A stretch of DNA of 64,000 bases from Geodermatophilus arenarius (GCF_042654585.1 NZ_JBHSGR010000010.1:62001-126000), one strand, 5' to 3'. Positions 35,995 through 45,719 are shown, numbered from the stretch's first letter. The notes: generated by a model from the sequence alone, not told the origin. Numbers and translations: made by a program.

Positions 35995-37947
35995 TCACAT
36001 GGGGGTGTTCGGGTCGCCGTCCTGGCCGCCGGGGCCGGGGCTGCCCGTCGTCGGCGTGGCCGTCTCGCGGGCGACCAGCAGGGTGATGGTCCCGTCCGGC
36101 GCCACCGTCTGGCCGGGCTGCGGGTTGCTGCCCACCACGGTGCCGTCGGCCTGGCCGGGGTCGGCCTCGGTGTCCTGGACCGAGACCGTCCCGGTGAAGC
36201 CGGCCGCGGCCAGCGTCTGGCGGGCCTGCGCCTCGGTCTGCCCGACGATCGCCGTCGGGACGGTGACCTCCGCGGCGCCGCCGGACACCTGCAGGGTGAT
36301 CGGCTGGCCGGCGGACGCCTGCTGGCCGGCGGCCGGGTTCGTCCCGACGACGGTGCCGGCGGGCTGGTCGGAGTCGACCTCGGTCACGGTCAGGTTGGTG
36401 AAGCCCGCCGTCCGCAGCGCCTCCTGGGCGGCGTCCTGGGGCCGGCCGGCCACGTCCGGGACCTCGTCGGTGCCGTCGGACACCGACAGCGTCACGGTGG
36501 TCGCCGGGGCGACCGCGGCGCCCTCCTCCGGGTCCACCGCGACGACGGTGCCCTCCTCGGCGAGCGAGTCGGCCTGCTCCGAGTTCACGCTGCCGGTGAA
36601 GCCCGCGTTCTCCAGCGCCGTGCGGGCCCGGTCCTCGTCGAGGTCGACCACCTGCGGCACGGTGACCGTGTCCGGGGCGGTCGCGACGGTCAGGTCGACC
36701 TCCGTGCCCTCGTCGACGCGGGCGCCGCCGGCGGGCGTCGTGGCGAGCACGGTGCCGACCGCGTCCTCGTCATCGGTCACCTGCGGCGTGACGTCGCCGA
36801 CCTCGAGTCCCGCGGCCTCGACGGCGGCCTCGGCGTCCTCCCGCTGCTGACCGACCAGCCCCGCCGGCACGGTGACCTGCGCGGCGGCCTGGGGCCGCGG
36901 CTCCTCGTCGCCGGAGCCGACCAGCAGGGCCACCCCGACGACGGCGCCGATGAGCACCAGCGCGCCGACGACGAGCGCGACGACCCGGTTGCGCTTGCGC
37001 CGGCGCGCGGCCGCGTCGTCGTCCCAGCCGCCGTCGCCGTACGCGGGCGTGGCGCCGAGGATGGTGGTCTTCTCCTCGTCGCCCATGACCGGCGTGGCCT
37101 CGACCCGCTGCCCGGCCAGGGCCCGGAGCAGGTCGTTGCGCATCTCGGCGGCCGACTGGTACCGGTTCGCCGGGTTCTTGCTCATCGCCTTCATGAGGAT
37201 GGCGTCGAGCTCCGGCGGCACGGCCGGGTTGATCGAGGACGGCAGCCGCGGGTCCTCGCGCACGTGCTGGTAGGCGACCGAGACCGGCGAGTCGCCGGTG
37301 AACGGCGGTGCGCCGCAGACCAGCTCGTAGAGCAGGCAGCCCAGCGAGTAGACGTCGGAGCGGGCGTCGACGGCCTCGCCGCGGGCCTGCTCGGGGGAGA
37401 GGTACTGCGCGGTGCCGATGACCGCGGCGGTCGAGGTCATCGTGGCGGCGGAGTCCGACACCGCGCGGGCGATGCCGAAGTCCATCACCTTGACGGTGCC
37501 CTGGGGCGTGATCATCACGTTCCCGGGCTTCACGTCGCGGTGCACGATGCCGTTGCGGTGGCTGAAGTCCAGGGCGGCGCAGATGTCGGCGGCCAGGCTC
37601 ATCGCCCGCTCCGGCTGCAGCACGCCCTCGCGGCGCAGCACGTCGCGCAGCGTCTCGCCCTCGACGTACTCCATGACGATGTACGGCGTCGCGCCGCTGG
37701 TCGTCCGGTCCTCGCCGGTGTCGTACACCGCGACGATCGACGGGTGGTTCAGCGAGGCGGCCGCCTGCGCCTCCCGCCGGAAGCGCACCTGGAACGAGGG
37801 GTCGCGGGCCAGGTCGCTGCGCAGCACCTTGACCGCGACCTCGCGGCCCAGCCGCAGGTCGCGCCCGCGGTGCACCTCCGCCATCCCGCCGCGGCCGAGC
37901 ACCCCGCCGATCTCGTAGCGCTCACCGAGCACCTGGGGGGTGGTCAT
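35995..37947 (-). CDS. pknB: PASTA-domain Ser/Thr protein kinase PknB
   Basis: 650 residues. Kinase domain about 11-275: Lys40 in VAVK, HRD with Asp138, DFG with Asp156, and activation-loop Thr171/Thr173 (TMTSTAAVIGT), the same numbering as M. tuberculosis PknB. One transmembrane helix about 327-350, then four extracellular PASTA domains (about 350-620), each with the GxxxxxAxxxLxxAGF pattern, which sense muropeptides or lipid II. Short Pro/Gly tail. It phosphorylates cell-wall regulators such as CwlM and FhaA. Last gene of the minus-strand operon, 136 bp after pknA. Confidence 0.97.
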   Translation of the reverse strand: MTTPQVLGERYEIGGVLGRGGMAEVHRGRDLRLGREVAVKVLRSDLARDPSFQVRFRREAQAAASLNHPSIVAVYDTGEDRTTSGATPYIVMEYVEGETLRDVLRREGVLQPERAMSLAADICAALDFSHRNGIVHRDVKPGNVMITPQGTVKVMDFGIARAVSDSAATMTSTAAVIGTAQYLSPEQARGEAVDARSDVYSLGCLLYELVCGAPPFTGDSPVSVAYQHVREDPRLPSSINPAVPPELDAILMKAMSKNPANRYQSAAEMRNDLLRALAGQRVEATPVMGDEEKTTILGATPAYGDGGWDDDAAARRRKRNRVVALVVGALVLIGAVVGVALLVGSGDEEPRPQAAAQVTVPAGLVGQQREDAEAAVEAAGLEVGDVTPQVTDDEDAVGTVLATTPAGGARVDEGTEVDLTVATAPDTVTVPQVVDLDEDRARTALENAGFTGSVNSEQADSLAEEGTVVAVDPEEGAAVAPATTVTLSVSDGTDEVPDVAGRPQDAAQEALRTAGFTNLTVTEVDSDQPAGTVVGTNPAAGQQASAGQPITLQVSGGAAEVTVPTAIVGQTEAQARQTLAAAGFTGTVSVQDTEADPGQADGTVVGSNPQPGQTVAPDGTITLLVARETATPTTGSPGPGGQDGDPNTPM

Positions 37948-38083
37948 GCGTGGTCCTCTCGGGCGGTGCTCTGGTGGGTCGCGGGCGTCCCCGGGCAGCA
38001 GGGAACGCCGGGAGCGCGCCCGGTTCCGGCGGTCACCCTAACGGGCGACGCCGCCCGGTCCCGGGCGGCGCGAGGGAGCGGCG

Positions 38084-39907
38084 TCACGCCGGCGGTTCCT
38101 GCGCGGCCACGTTCGCGGCGTCGGGCGGCCACTGGCCCTGCCCGTTGGTCGAGGCCCCGGCCCCCTCGCTCACCGTCGGCTCCGTGGTCTGCACGGGCGG
38201 CGGCGGCGCGGTGGTGCCGGGCTGGGTGACCGGCGGGCTGTCCGACGTCGTCGGCGCGGGCTGCTGCTGGGTGGTGGTGGTCGGGGCCGGCGTGGTTGTC
38301 GTCGGCGCGGGCTGCTGCTGGGTGGTGGTCGGCGCGGGGGTGTCCTCGTCGCCGGAGCCGCCGTCGTCCTGACCGCCGGAGTCACCGCCGGTGTCCTCGG
38401 ACTCCTCCTCCGGGGTGTAGTCCTCCTGGGCCACGTACAGGGTGACGGTGGAGCCGCGGGGGACCGGGATGCCGCTGGGGTCGACGGCGGCGACGTCGCC
38501 GGCGCTGAGCTCGATGCCCGCGGCCGCCAGCTGGCCGGCGTCGGCGTCGGCCCGGGTCACCTCGAGGCCGGCCTCCTCCAGCTCGGCCTGCACGTCGTCG
38601 GCGTCCTCGCCGATGTACTGCGACGCGGCGGGGATGTTGACCAGCTGCTGCGTCGCGCCGGCCGAGCCGCTGGCCGACGAGGTGCTCGCCGAGGGGCCGG
38701 CGGTCGTGCCGTCGCGGTCGTCCCCACCGCCGAGGAGCAGCCAGGCGCCGGTGACCAGCCCGGCGACCACCAGCAGGGAGACCAGCGCCCACACCCACCG
38801 GCGGTCGCCCCGGCGCGGCGCGGCGCCGTCGTCCCACCGCCGCTCGTCGCCGTCGACGGGCGGGCCCTGCAGCGGGGGCATGGTGCGCGCACCGGCGGCG
38901 TGCCGGCCCCCGGTGCGCGGGACGGCGGCCGCGGCGCCGAGCGTGGCGGCGGCGACCGCCCCGGTGAGCGGACCGCCGAGGACGCGGGTTCCCTCGCCGT
39001 CGACCTCGGGGATCACCTCGGTCGGCGCGGCGGCCATCGCCCCGGTGGCCGACGTCGTGGGCGCGAGGCCGCCGCCGGCGGCCACCGAGCGGATCGCCGC
39101 GGCGAAGGCGGCGCCGTCGGTGAACCGGTCGGCCGGGTCCTTGGCCAGCGCGCGCTCGACCAGCAGCCGCACCGCCGGCGGGATGTCGCCCGGCAGGGGC
39201 GGCGGCGGGCGGTTGATGTGCGCCAGCGCGATGGCCACCTGGGAGGTGCCGTCGAAGGGCCGCACGCCGGTGAGGCACTCGTAGCCGACGACGCCGAGGG
39301 AGTAGACGTCGGAGGCGGCGGTGACCTCCATGCCCTGCGCCTGCTCCGGCGACAGGTACTGCGCGGTCCCGACCACCATGCCGGTGCGGGTCAGCGGCGT
39401 GGTGTCGCGGGCGCGGGCGATGCCGAAGTCGGTCAGCTTCACCACGCCGTCGGGCCGGACGATGAGGTTGCCCGGCTTGATGTCGCGGTGCACCACCCCG
39501 GCGGCGTGCGCGGCCGACAGGCCGTCGGCGGCCTGGCCGAGGACGTGCAGCGTCCAGTCGACCGGCAGCCGCCCCTCCTCGTGGAGGATCGTGACCAGCG
39601 GCTTGCCCTCGACCAGCTCCATGACGAGGAAGGCCAGCTGGCCGTTGCCGCCGTCGGCGCTGGTCTCGCCGTAGTCGTAGACCGAGGCGATGTTCGGGTG
39701 CGACAGGGCCGCGGTGTGCCGCGCCTCGTTGCGGAACCGGGCGACGAAGCTCGGGTCGCCCATGTACTCGCTGCGCAGCACCTTGGCGGCGACGACGCGG
39801 TCGAGGACGCGGTCGCGCGCCCGCCAGACCTCGCCCATGCCGCCCGTGGCGATCGGCTCGGTGATCTCGTAGCGGCCGGCCAGGATGGTGCCGGTGGACA
39901 GGGCCAT
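38084..39907 (-). CDS. pknA: Ser/Thr protein kinase PknA
   Basis: 607 residues. Kinase domain about 12-275: Lys42, HRDIKPGN with Asp142, DFG at 160-162, activation loop TTPLTRTGMVVGTAQY. A long Ala/Gly linker, one transmembrane helix (WALVSLLVVAGLVTGAWLLLG), then a PASTA-like domain (VNIPAASQYIGEDADDVQAELEEAGLEV), unusual because M. tuberculosis PknA has none, and a Thr/Gln/Pro low-complexity tail. The start overlaps the pbpA stop by 1 bp. Acts with PknB on growth and division proteins. Confidence 0.95.
   Translation of the reverse strand: MALSTGTILAGRYEITEPIATGGMGEVWRARDRVLDRVVAAKVLRSEYMGDPSFVARFRNEARHTAALSHPNIASVYDYGETSADGGNGQLAFLVMELVEGKPLVTILHEEGRLPVDWTLHVLGQAADGLSAAHAAGVVHRDIKPGNLIVRPDGVVKLTDFGIARARDTTPLTRTGMVVGTAQYLSPEQAQGMEVTAASDVYSLGVVGYECLTGVRPFDGTSQVAIALAHINRPPPPLPGDIPPAVRLLVERALAKDPADRFTDGAAFAAAIRSVAAGGGLAPTTSATGAMAAAPTEVIPEVDGEGTRVLGGPLTGAVAAATLGAAAAVPRTGGRHAAGARTMPPLQGPPVDGDERRWDDGAAPRRGDRRWVWALVSLLVVAGLVTGAWLLLGGGDDRDGTTAGPSASTSSASGSAGATQQLVNIPAASQYIGEDADDVQAELEEAGLEVTRADADAGQLAAAGIELSAGDVAAVDPSGIPVPRGSTVTLYVAQEDYTPEEESEDTGGDSGGQDDGGSGDEDTPAPTTTQQQPAPTTTTPAPTTTTQQQPAPTTSDSPPVTQPGTTAPPPPVQTTEPTVSEGAGASTNGQGQWPPDAANVAAQEPPA
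38247..38329. repeat. 32-bp direct repeat in the pknA tail
   Basis: Two identical 32-bp copies (38247-38278 and 38298-38329) encode QQQPAPTT-type segments of the extracellular tail. Confidence 0.8.
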
Positions 39908-41349
39908 CAGCCCCCCTGACCCTCGAGGTAGGCCTCGATCACGTCGCGCGCGATCGGGGCGGAGACGTCGCCGCCGGTACCCCCGCCGTTCGCCACGAAC
40001 ACCGCGACGGCGATCTGCGGGTCGTCGGCCGGGGCGAAGCCGATGAACCAGTTGTGGTCGGGGCCGGCGTTCTGCGCCGTGCCGGTCTTGCCGGCGACCT
40101 CGACGCCGGGCACCTGCGCGCGCCGGCCGCTGCCGTTCTCCACGACGCTGACCATCATCTCGGTGAGCTGGTCGGCGACCTCGGGCGTGACCGGCCGGGA
40201 GAGCTCCTCCGGATCGGACCGGTCGATGACGGTGAGGTCGGGGGCGCGCACCTGGTCGACGAGGTAGGGGGTCATCAGGGTCCCGTCGTTGGCCACGGCC
40301 GCGGCGATCATCGCCGCCTGCAGCGGGGTGGTCCGGACGTCGCGCTGGCCGATCGAGCTCTGGCCCAGCGCCGCTTCGCTCTCGATGTCGCCGATGCTGC
40401 TGCCGGCGACCTCCAGCGGGATCTCCATGCCGTCCCCGGTCATCCCGAACGCCTCGGCCATCTCCCGCACGCGGTCCTCGCCGAGGTCGATGCCCAGCTG
40501 CGCGAAGGCGGTGTTGCAGGAGATGGTCAGCGCGTCGATCAGCGACTGCTCCTGGCTGCTGCTGCAGGAGGACCCGTTGAAGTTCTCCAGCGTCGTCGAC
40601 GTGTCCGGCAGGGTGAGCAGGTCGGGGGCGGGGACGACGGTGTCCGGGGTGTACTCGCCGGTCGCCAGCGCGGCCGCCGAGACGATCACCTTGAAGATCG
40701 AGCCGGGCGGGTAGTTGTCCTGGGTCGCCCGGTTGAGCCGCGGGTCGGTCTCCATCGCGTCCAGCTGGTCGGCGTAGGCGCGGATGGCGGCGGGGTCGTG
40801 GCTGGACAGCTGCCCGGGGTCGTAGGTGGGCGTGCTGGCCATGCCGAGCACCGCGCCGGTGGACGGGTCGAGCGCGACGACCGCGCCGGTGACGCCGTCG
40901 AGCCCGGCCATCGCGGCCTCCTGGACGGCGGCGTCCATCGTGAGGACGACGTCGCCGCCGGCCGGGTCACGGCCGGTGAACAGGTCGGCCAGCCGCCGGG
41001 TGAACAGCCGGGCGTCGGAGCCGGTGAGCACGTCGTTGGCCGCGCGCTCCATCTGGGCGCTGTTGTAGAGCAGCGAGTAGTAGCCGGTGACCGCGGCGTA
41101 CGTGGGCCCCTGCGGGTACTGCCGCAGGTACTCGAGCGTGTCCTGGGTGGGGACCGACAGGGCCACCTCGGTCCCGTCGACGACGATCGAGCCGCGCTCG
41201 CGCGAGTACTCCTCGGTGAGCACGCGGGTGTTGCCCGGGTCCTCGCGCAGCTCGTCGGAGCGCACGACCTGGATGTAGTTGACGTTGACGATGAGCAGCG
41301 TGAACAGCACGAGCACGCTGATCGCCACCCGGCGCAGCGGCGCGTTCAC
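39907..41349 (-). CDS. pbpA: Class B penicillin-binding protein PbpA
   Basis: 480 residues. N-terminal transmembrane helix (about 8-28), a short non-penicillin-binding domain, then transpeptidase motifs S217-I-F-K220, S277-C-N279 and K421-T-G. This short PbpA form has a truncated dimerisation region compared with PBP2/PBP3, typical of actinobacteria. It cross-links peptidoglycan with the glycosyltransferase RodA, encoded just upstream with a GTGA overlap. The longer upstream reading frame is a shadow of rodA. Confidence 0.96.
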   Translation of the reverse strand: MNAPLRRVAISVLVLFTLLIVNVNYIQVVRSDELREDPGNTRVLTEEYSRERGSIVVDGTEVALSVPTQDTLEYLRQYPQGPTYAAVTGYYSLLYNSAQMERAANDVLTGSDARLFTRRLADLFTGRDPAGGDVVLTMDAAVQEAAMAGLDGVTGAVVALDPSTGAVLGMASTPTYDPGQLSSHDPAAIRAYADQLDAMETDPRLNRATQDNYPPGSIFKVIVSAAALATGEYTPDTVVPAPDLLTLPDTSTTLENFNGSSCSSSQEQSLIDALTISCNTAFAQLGIDLGEDRVREMAEAFGMTGDGMEIPLEVAGSSIGDIESEAALGQSSIGQRDVRTTPLQAAMIAAAVANDGTLMTPYLVDQVRAPDLTVIDRSDPEELSRPVTPEVADQLTEMMVSVVENGSGRRAQVPGVEVAGKTGTAQNAGPDHNWFIGFAPADDPQIAVAVFVANGGGTGGDVSAPIARDVIEAYLEGQGG

Positions 41350-42761
41350 GTGGACACCACCTCGGTCGGGGCGTCGCCGAAGGCGGCCTTCGGGGGAGCG
41401 GGCGGGGTGGCCGGCCGGCGGGCGGCGTCGCTGATCCGCACCAGGATCGCGACCAGCCCGAAGTTGGCCACCAGCGAGGACCCGCCGTAGGCGACGAACG
41501 GCGTCGTCAGGCCGGTCAGCGGCAGCAGGCCGGTGACCCCGCCGAGGACGACGAACAGCTGCCAGGCGACGGCGAAGGCCAGGCCGCCGGCCAGGAGCTT
41601 GCCGAAGGCGTCGCGCACGATCAGCGAGGTGCGCAGGCCGCGCTCGACGAGCACCAGGTAGATGACGATGACGGCGACCAGGCCGAACAGGCCCAGCTCC
41701 TCGCCGATCGCCGAGGCGATGAAGTCGCTCTTGGCCACCGGCACCTGGTCGGGGCGGCCGCCGCCGAGCCCGGCGCCGAACAGCCCGCCGGTGCCCAGCC
41801 CGAACAGCGACTGGACCAGCTGGTAGCCGCCCTCGTCGCGGTAGGCGAAGGGGTCCAGCCAGGTGTCCACGCGCACGCGCACGTGGCCGAAGAGCTGGTA
41901 GGCGAGGAACGCGCCGCCGGCGAACAGCCCCAGGCCGATGAGCAGCCAGCTGGCCCGCTCGGTGGCGACGTAGAGCATCACCACGAAGATGCCGAACAGC
42001 AGCAGGGAGCTGCCCAGGTCGCGCTCGAAGACGAGCACGAGGATCGACACGACCCAGACCACCAGCACCGGGCCGAGGTCGCGGCCGCGCGGCAGCTCCA
42101 GGCCCATGACCCGGCGGCTGGCCAGCGCCAGCACGTCGCGCTTGTCGACCAGGTAGGCGGCGAAGAAGACGATCAGGCAGATCTTGGCGAACTCGCCGGG
42201 CTGGATGCTGAAGCCCGCGACCCGGATCCAGATCTTGGCGCCGTAGACCTCGGAGACCGACGCGGGCAGCACCGCGGGCAGCGCGAGCAGCACCAGGCCG
42301 ACCAGGCCCAGGGTGTAGGCGAAGCGGGACAGCAGCCGGTGGTCGCGCAGCACGACGACGACGGCGACGAACAGCGCCACGCCCAGGGTCGCCCACAGCA
42401 GCTGGACCGGGGCGTCCTCGCGGGTGGCCTCGCCGTCCTGCAGCCCGGCGAGGTCGAGCCGGTGGATCATCGTCAGCCCGAGGCCGGTCAGCACCGCCAC
42501 CGCGGGCAGCAGCAGCGGGTCGGCGTAGGGGGCGAACCGGCGGACGACGAGGTGCACGACCAGCCAGAGGGCGGTGAACCAGCCGCCGAAGGTCAGCAGG
42601 TCCGCGCGCAGCGAGCCGGTGACCGTGACGTCGACGATGCACTGCGCCGCGAGGGTGATGAGGACGGCGAACCCGAGCAGCGCGAGCTCGGTGTTGCGCC
42701 GCCGGGGCGGGACCGTCCCCGGCGCGGGGGCGCGCGGGTCGGTCGAGGGGCCGCCCATCAC
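41346..42761 (-). CDS. rodA: SEDS glycosyltransferase RodA/FtsW family
   Basis: 471 residues with about twelve membrane helices. Conserved SEDS segments: AKIWIRVAGFSIQPGEFAKI, PRGRDLGPVLVVWVVSILVLVFERDLGSSLLLFG (with the catalytic Asp of ERDLG), GTGGLFGAGLG and TTPFVAYGGSSLVANF. Polymerises lipid II together with PbpA. The start is GTG 42761 overlapping the pstP stop, with ATG 42758 next to it. Confidence 0.96.
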   Translation of the reverse strand: MMGGPSTDPRAPAPGTVPPRRRNTELALLGFAVLITLAAQCIVDVTVTGSLRADLLTFGGWFTALWLVVHLVVRRFAPYADPLLLPAVAVLTGLGLTMIHRLDLAGLQDGEATREDAPVQLLWATLGVALFVAVVVVLRDHRLLSRFAYTLGLVGLVLLALPAVLPASVSEVYGAKIWIRVAGFSIQPGEFAKICLIVFFAAYLVDKRDVLALASRRVMGLELPRGRDLGPVLVVWVVSILVLVFERDLGSSLLLFGIFVVMLYVATERASWLLIGLGLFAGGAFLAYQLFGHVRVRVDTWLDPFAYRDEGGYQLVQSLFGLGTGGLFGAGLGGGRPDQVPVAKSDFIASAIGEELGLFGLVAVIVIYLVLVERGLRTSLIVRDAFGKLLAGGLAFAVAWQLFVVLGGVTGLLPLTGLTTPFVAYGGSSLVANFGLVAILVRISDAARRPATPPAPPKAAFGDAPTEVVST

Positions 42762-44179
42762 TCCGCCTCCCGGCAGTCCACCCCCGGCTCGGGCGCCGAC
42801 GACGGGGAGCCCGACGTCGGCGCGGCCTCGGTGCTGCCGCCCGCGCCCGACCCGGAGGGCAGGGCCCCGGCGTCCGGGGAGGGCAGCGCGCCGTCAGGGA
42901 GCGGCGACAGCGAGGCCTCGGCCGACGGGGGAGCGTCGTCCGAGGTGGTGGAGGGTTCGGGGTCGCACGGCGGGAGGGTCGCGTCGTGCAGGTCGCGCAC
43001 GATGCGCTGCGCGTCGTCGGCGTCGCTGGCCTCGATGCCCTGCCGCACGCTGTTCTGGTCGTAGGAGGACAGGTCGTCGAGCGCGATGTCGGTGACGTCG
43101 TCGACCCGGTAGAGGTCCAGGCCGAGCAGGGCGGTGTCGAAGCCGCGGTAGACCGCGACCCGGTCGCCGCCGTCGGCGGCCGCGACGCCGACGAACCAGT
43201 GGGTGAGCACCCACAGCCAGGTGGCGATCGCGCCGACCGCCAGGACCAGCACCGCCCCCACAGCGACGAACAGCCGCCGCCGAGGGCGGCGGCGGTCGGG
43301 GGGAGCGGCGGCCGTGGAGCTGTTCGTCGGTGGTGGGGGCGGCGGGGGCGGGGGGTCGGCGAGCGCCGCCCGGCCGGCCGCGGAGCGGGGGTCGACCTCG
43401 CGCTGGCCGCGGTTGTCCCCGGCCGCGCCGTCGACCACCGGCTCCATGGAGGTGCCCGTGCCGGAGTCCTCGACGACGTCGGCGACGATCACGGTGATGT
43501 TGTCCGGGCCGCCGCTGCGCAGCGCCAGCTCGACGAGCCGGTCGGCGGTCGACTGCGGGTCGGGGTCCTTGAGCGCCTCGGCCAGCGTCTCCTCGCTGAC
43601 CACGCCGGACAGGCCGTCGGAGCACAGCAGGTAGCGGTCGCCGGCGCGGGCCTCGCGCATCGACAGGTCGGGGTCGACGTCCTGGCCGTTGAGCGCCCGC
43701 AGCAGCAGCGAGCGCTGCGGGTGGTGGTTGGCCTCCTCGGGCGTGATCCGCCCGTCGTCGATGAGGGTCTGCACGAACGTGTCGTCGTGCGTGATCTGGG
43801 TGAGGACGCCGTCGCGCAGCAGGTAGGCGCGGGAGTCGCCGACGTGGCACAGCGCCAGCCGGCCGCCGGCGAACAGGACGGCGGTGAGCGTGGTGCCCAT
43901 GCCCTCCAGCTGCGGCGACTCGCGGATGACCTCGCGCAGGTGCTCGCTGCCGTCGAAGACCGCCTCGCGCAGCGCCTGCAGCATGTCGCCGCTGGGCGCG
44001 TCGTCGTCGAGGTGCTCGAGCGCGGCGATGACCACCTTGCTGGCGACGTCGCCCGCGGCGTGCCCGCCCATGCCGTCGGCCACGGCCAGCAGCCGGGGCC
44101 CGGCGTAGACCGAGTCCTGGTTGTTGCCGCGGACCAGACCGCGGTCGGAGCGGGCGGCGTAGCGCAGCGCGAGGCTCAT
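42758..44179 (-). CDS. pstP: PP2C-type Ser/Thr phosphatase PstP
   Basis: 473 residues. Cytoplasmic PP2C domain about 1-240 with metal-binding DGMGGHAAGDVAS, GTTLTAVLF, VGDSRAYLLRDG, SDGLSGVV and GGPDNITVIV. A Pro-rich linker (nine consecutive Pro near 275) and one helix (LFVAVGAVLVLAVGAIATWLWVL) precede an extracellular domain of about 140 residues with a Ser/Pro tail. It reverses phosphorylation by PknA and PknB. The ATG at 44179 gives the conserved start. Confidence 0.95.
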   Translation of the reverse strand: MSLALRYAARSDRGLVRGNNQDSVYAGPRLLAVADGMGGHAAGDVASKVVIAALEHLDDDAPSGDMLQALREAVFDGSEHLREVIRESPQLEGMGTTLTAVLFAGGRLALCHVGDSRAYLLRDGVLTQITHDDTFVQTLIDDGRITPEEANHHPQRSLLLRALNGQDVDPDLSMREARAGDRYLLCSDGLSGVVSEETLAEALKDPDPQSTADRLVELALRSGGPDNITVIVADVVEDSGTGTSMEPVVDGAAGDNRGQREVDPRSAAGRAALADPPPPPPPPPTNSSTAAAPPDRRRPRRRLFVAVGAVLVLAVGAIATWLWVLTHWFVGVAAADGGDRVAVYRGFDTALLGLDLYRVDDVTDIALDDLSSYDQNSVRQGIEASDADDAQRIVRDLHDATLPPCDPEPSTTSDDAPPSAEASLSPLPDGALPSPDAGALPSGSGAGGSTEAAPTSGSPSSAPEPGVDCREAE

Positions 44180-44246
44180 CGGGACCTGCTCACGTCTGGT
44201 CTGCCGCTCCCCGTGGTCGTCTGCGTGCTCGTCCGGAAGGTGCCCA

Positions 44247-44708
44247 TCAGCGCAGCTCCAGGGCGGTCTGACCGATGCGGATCGGCTGGCCGGGAGCCAC
44301 GAGCAGCGGCCCCTGCACCCGCTGCTGGTCGAGGTAGGTGCCGTTGGTCGAGCCGAGGTCCTCGACGTACCACTGCCCGCTGCGGTTGGTCAGGCGGGCG
44401 TGCCGCGAGCTGGCGAAGTCGTCGGTGAGGACGAGCGTCGAGTCGTCGGCGCGGCCGATGAGGATGGGCTGCTCCCCGAGCGTGATCTTCGTCCCGGTCA
44501 GCGGACCGGCGGTCACCACGAGTGTGCGGGGGCCGCGTCCGCGCTTGCGGGCGGGGGTCGCCGCGGCGCGGGGCGGGACCGAGGCGACCCGCCCCGTGCG
44601 GCCGCCGAACAGGTCGGCGCGGACGACGCGGAACGCGGCGAAGATGAACAGCCAGAGCAGCAGCAGGAACCCGAAGCGGAAGACCTGCAGCACGATCTCG
44701 GCGGTCAC
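44247..44708 (-). CDS. fhaB: FHA-domain membrane protein FhaB/FipA
   Basis: 153 residues. One N-terminal helix (VLQVFRFGFLLLLWLFIFAAFRVV), a basic linker, and a C-terminal FHA phosphothreonine-binding domain (ILIGRADDSTLVLTDDFASSRHARL, DLGSTNGTYLD). The mycobacterial counterpart (Rv0019c, FipA) links FtsZ and FtsQ. It lies between fhaA and pstP. Confidence 0.94.
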   Translation of the reverse strand: MTAEIVLQVFRFGFLLLLWLFIFAAFRVVRADLFGGRTGRVASVPPRAAATPARKRGRGPRTLVVTAGPLTGTKITLGEQPILIGRADDSTLVLTDDFASSRHARLTNRSGQWYVEDLGSTNGTYLDQQRVQGPLLVAPGQPIRIGQTALELR

Positions 44709-44721
44709 GGCCGGCTCCCGT

Positions 44722-45543
44722 TCACGCGCCGTCCTGCCGGTACACCAGCACCGAGTGGCCGATGCGGATGACGTCGCCGTCGGACAGCGCCTGCCGGCTC
44801 ACCCGGCGGCCGTTGACCAGCGTGCCGTTGGTCGACCCGAGGTCCTCGACGACGGCGGTCCCGTTCTCCAGGACGCAGTCGGCGTGCTTGCGGCTGACGC
44901 CGGTGTCGGGCAGCCGGATGTCGGCGTCGGTGCCGCGGCCGATGACGTTGCGGCCGGTGGTGAGCTCGTGCCGGGTGCCGGGCCCGTCGACGACGAGCAC
45001 GTGGGTGACGCCGGGGCGGGAACCCGCGCGGCCGACCACCGAGGGGTGCTGCCGCCCGGTGTCGGTGGCCACGCGGCCGTGCAGCGGCGGGAGCGGGGGG
45101 ACCGCGCCGGAGCCGTGCAGCGGCGGCGCCGGCGGGACGGCGGGGGAGTCGGCGCGCGAGCCGGGGCGGGCGGGGTCGGCGACGTGCGAGCTGACCTCGA
45201 ACACGCCGGTCGGCAGGTCGTCGTCGCGCTCGAGGCGGACCTGGACCTCGCCGAAGACCTGCCAGCCCTCGTCCTCGATGTGCTCGGACACCATGTCGGC
45301 GAGCTCGGAGGCGAGCTGCCCGGACCACTCGGCGAGGTTGTCGTAGTCGGTGGGGCCCAGGCGGACGTCGTAGACGTTGGGCGCGAGCACCCGGCCCTCG
45401 CCCATGACCGACTTCTGCTCGTCGGCCTCCCGCTGCAGCGCCTTGGCGATCTCGGCGGGGTGGACCTTGCCCTTGAAGATCCGGGCGAAGGCGAAGCCGA
45501 CCATCCCCTCGAGCCGTCGCTCGAAGCGCTGCAGCACGCCCAC
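44722..45543 (-). CDS. fhaA: FHA-domain protein FhaA
   Basis: 273 residues. N-terminal DUF3662 domain about 1-125 (GVLQRFERRLEGMVGFAFARIFKGKVHPAEIAKAL), a Pro-rich linker shorter than in mycobacteria (whose FhaA is about 530 residues), then an FHA domain (NVIGRGTDADIRLPDTGVSRKHADC, DLGSTNGTLVNG). In mycobacteria FhaA binds the phosphorylated MurJ-associated pseudokinase, here encoded at 814-2424. GTG at 45543 has GGGGGAG upstream. First gene of the operon down to pknB. Confidence 0.94.
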   Translation of the reverse strand: MGVLQRFERRLEGMVGFAFARIFKGKVHPAEIAKALQREADEQKSVMGEGRVLAPNVYDVRLGPTDYDNLAEWSGQLASELADMVSEHIEDEGWQVFGEVQVRLERDDDLPTGVFEVSSHVADPARPGSRADSPAVPPAPPLHGSGAVPPLPPLHGRVATDTGRQHPSVVGRAGSRPGVTHVLVVDGPGTRHELTTGRNVIGRGTDADIRLPDTGVSRKHADCVLENGTAVVEDLGSTNGTLVNGRRVSRQALSDGDVIRIGHSVLVYRQDGA

Positions 45544-45585
45544 AGTCGCTCCCCCACGCTCGCCCGTACAGGTGATCCTCGACTG

Positions 45586-45591
45586 ATCGTA
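45586..45591 (-). promoter_or_regulatory. Putative -10 of the fhaA-pknB operon
   Basis: Minus-strand TACGAT, 42-43 bp upstream of the fhaA GTG, predicts a leader of about 35 nt. No good -35. Confidence 0.45.
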
Positions 45592-45701
45592 GCCGGGTGG
45601 TTGCGTCGTGACCGGCCAGGAGCGCGTGACACCCCCGGGCCCGGCCGGCGCCGCCGGGCCCGGGAGCGGGACCCCTCCGCCGGGTCCCACCGGCGGGCTG
45701 C

Positions 45702-45707
45702 TACTGT
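45702..45707 (+). promoter_or_regulatory. -10 element of tRNA-Leu
   Basis: TACTGT lies 12 nt before the tRNA 5' end. Confidence 0.45.
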
Positions 45708-45719
45708 CGTTCCTCGCCA

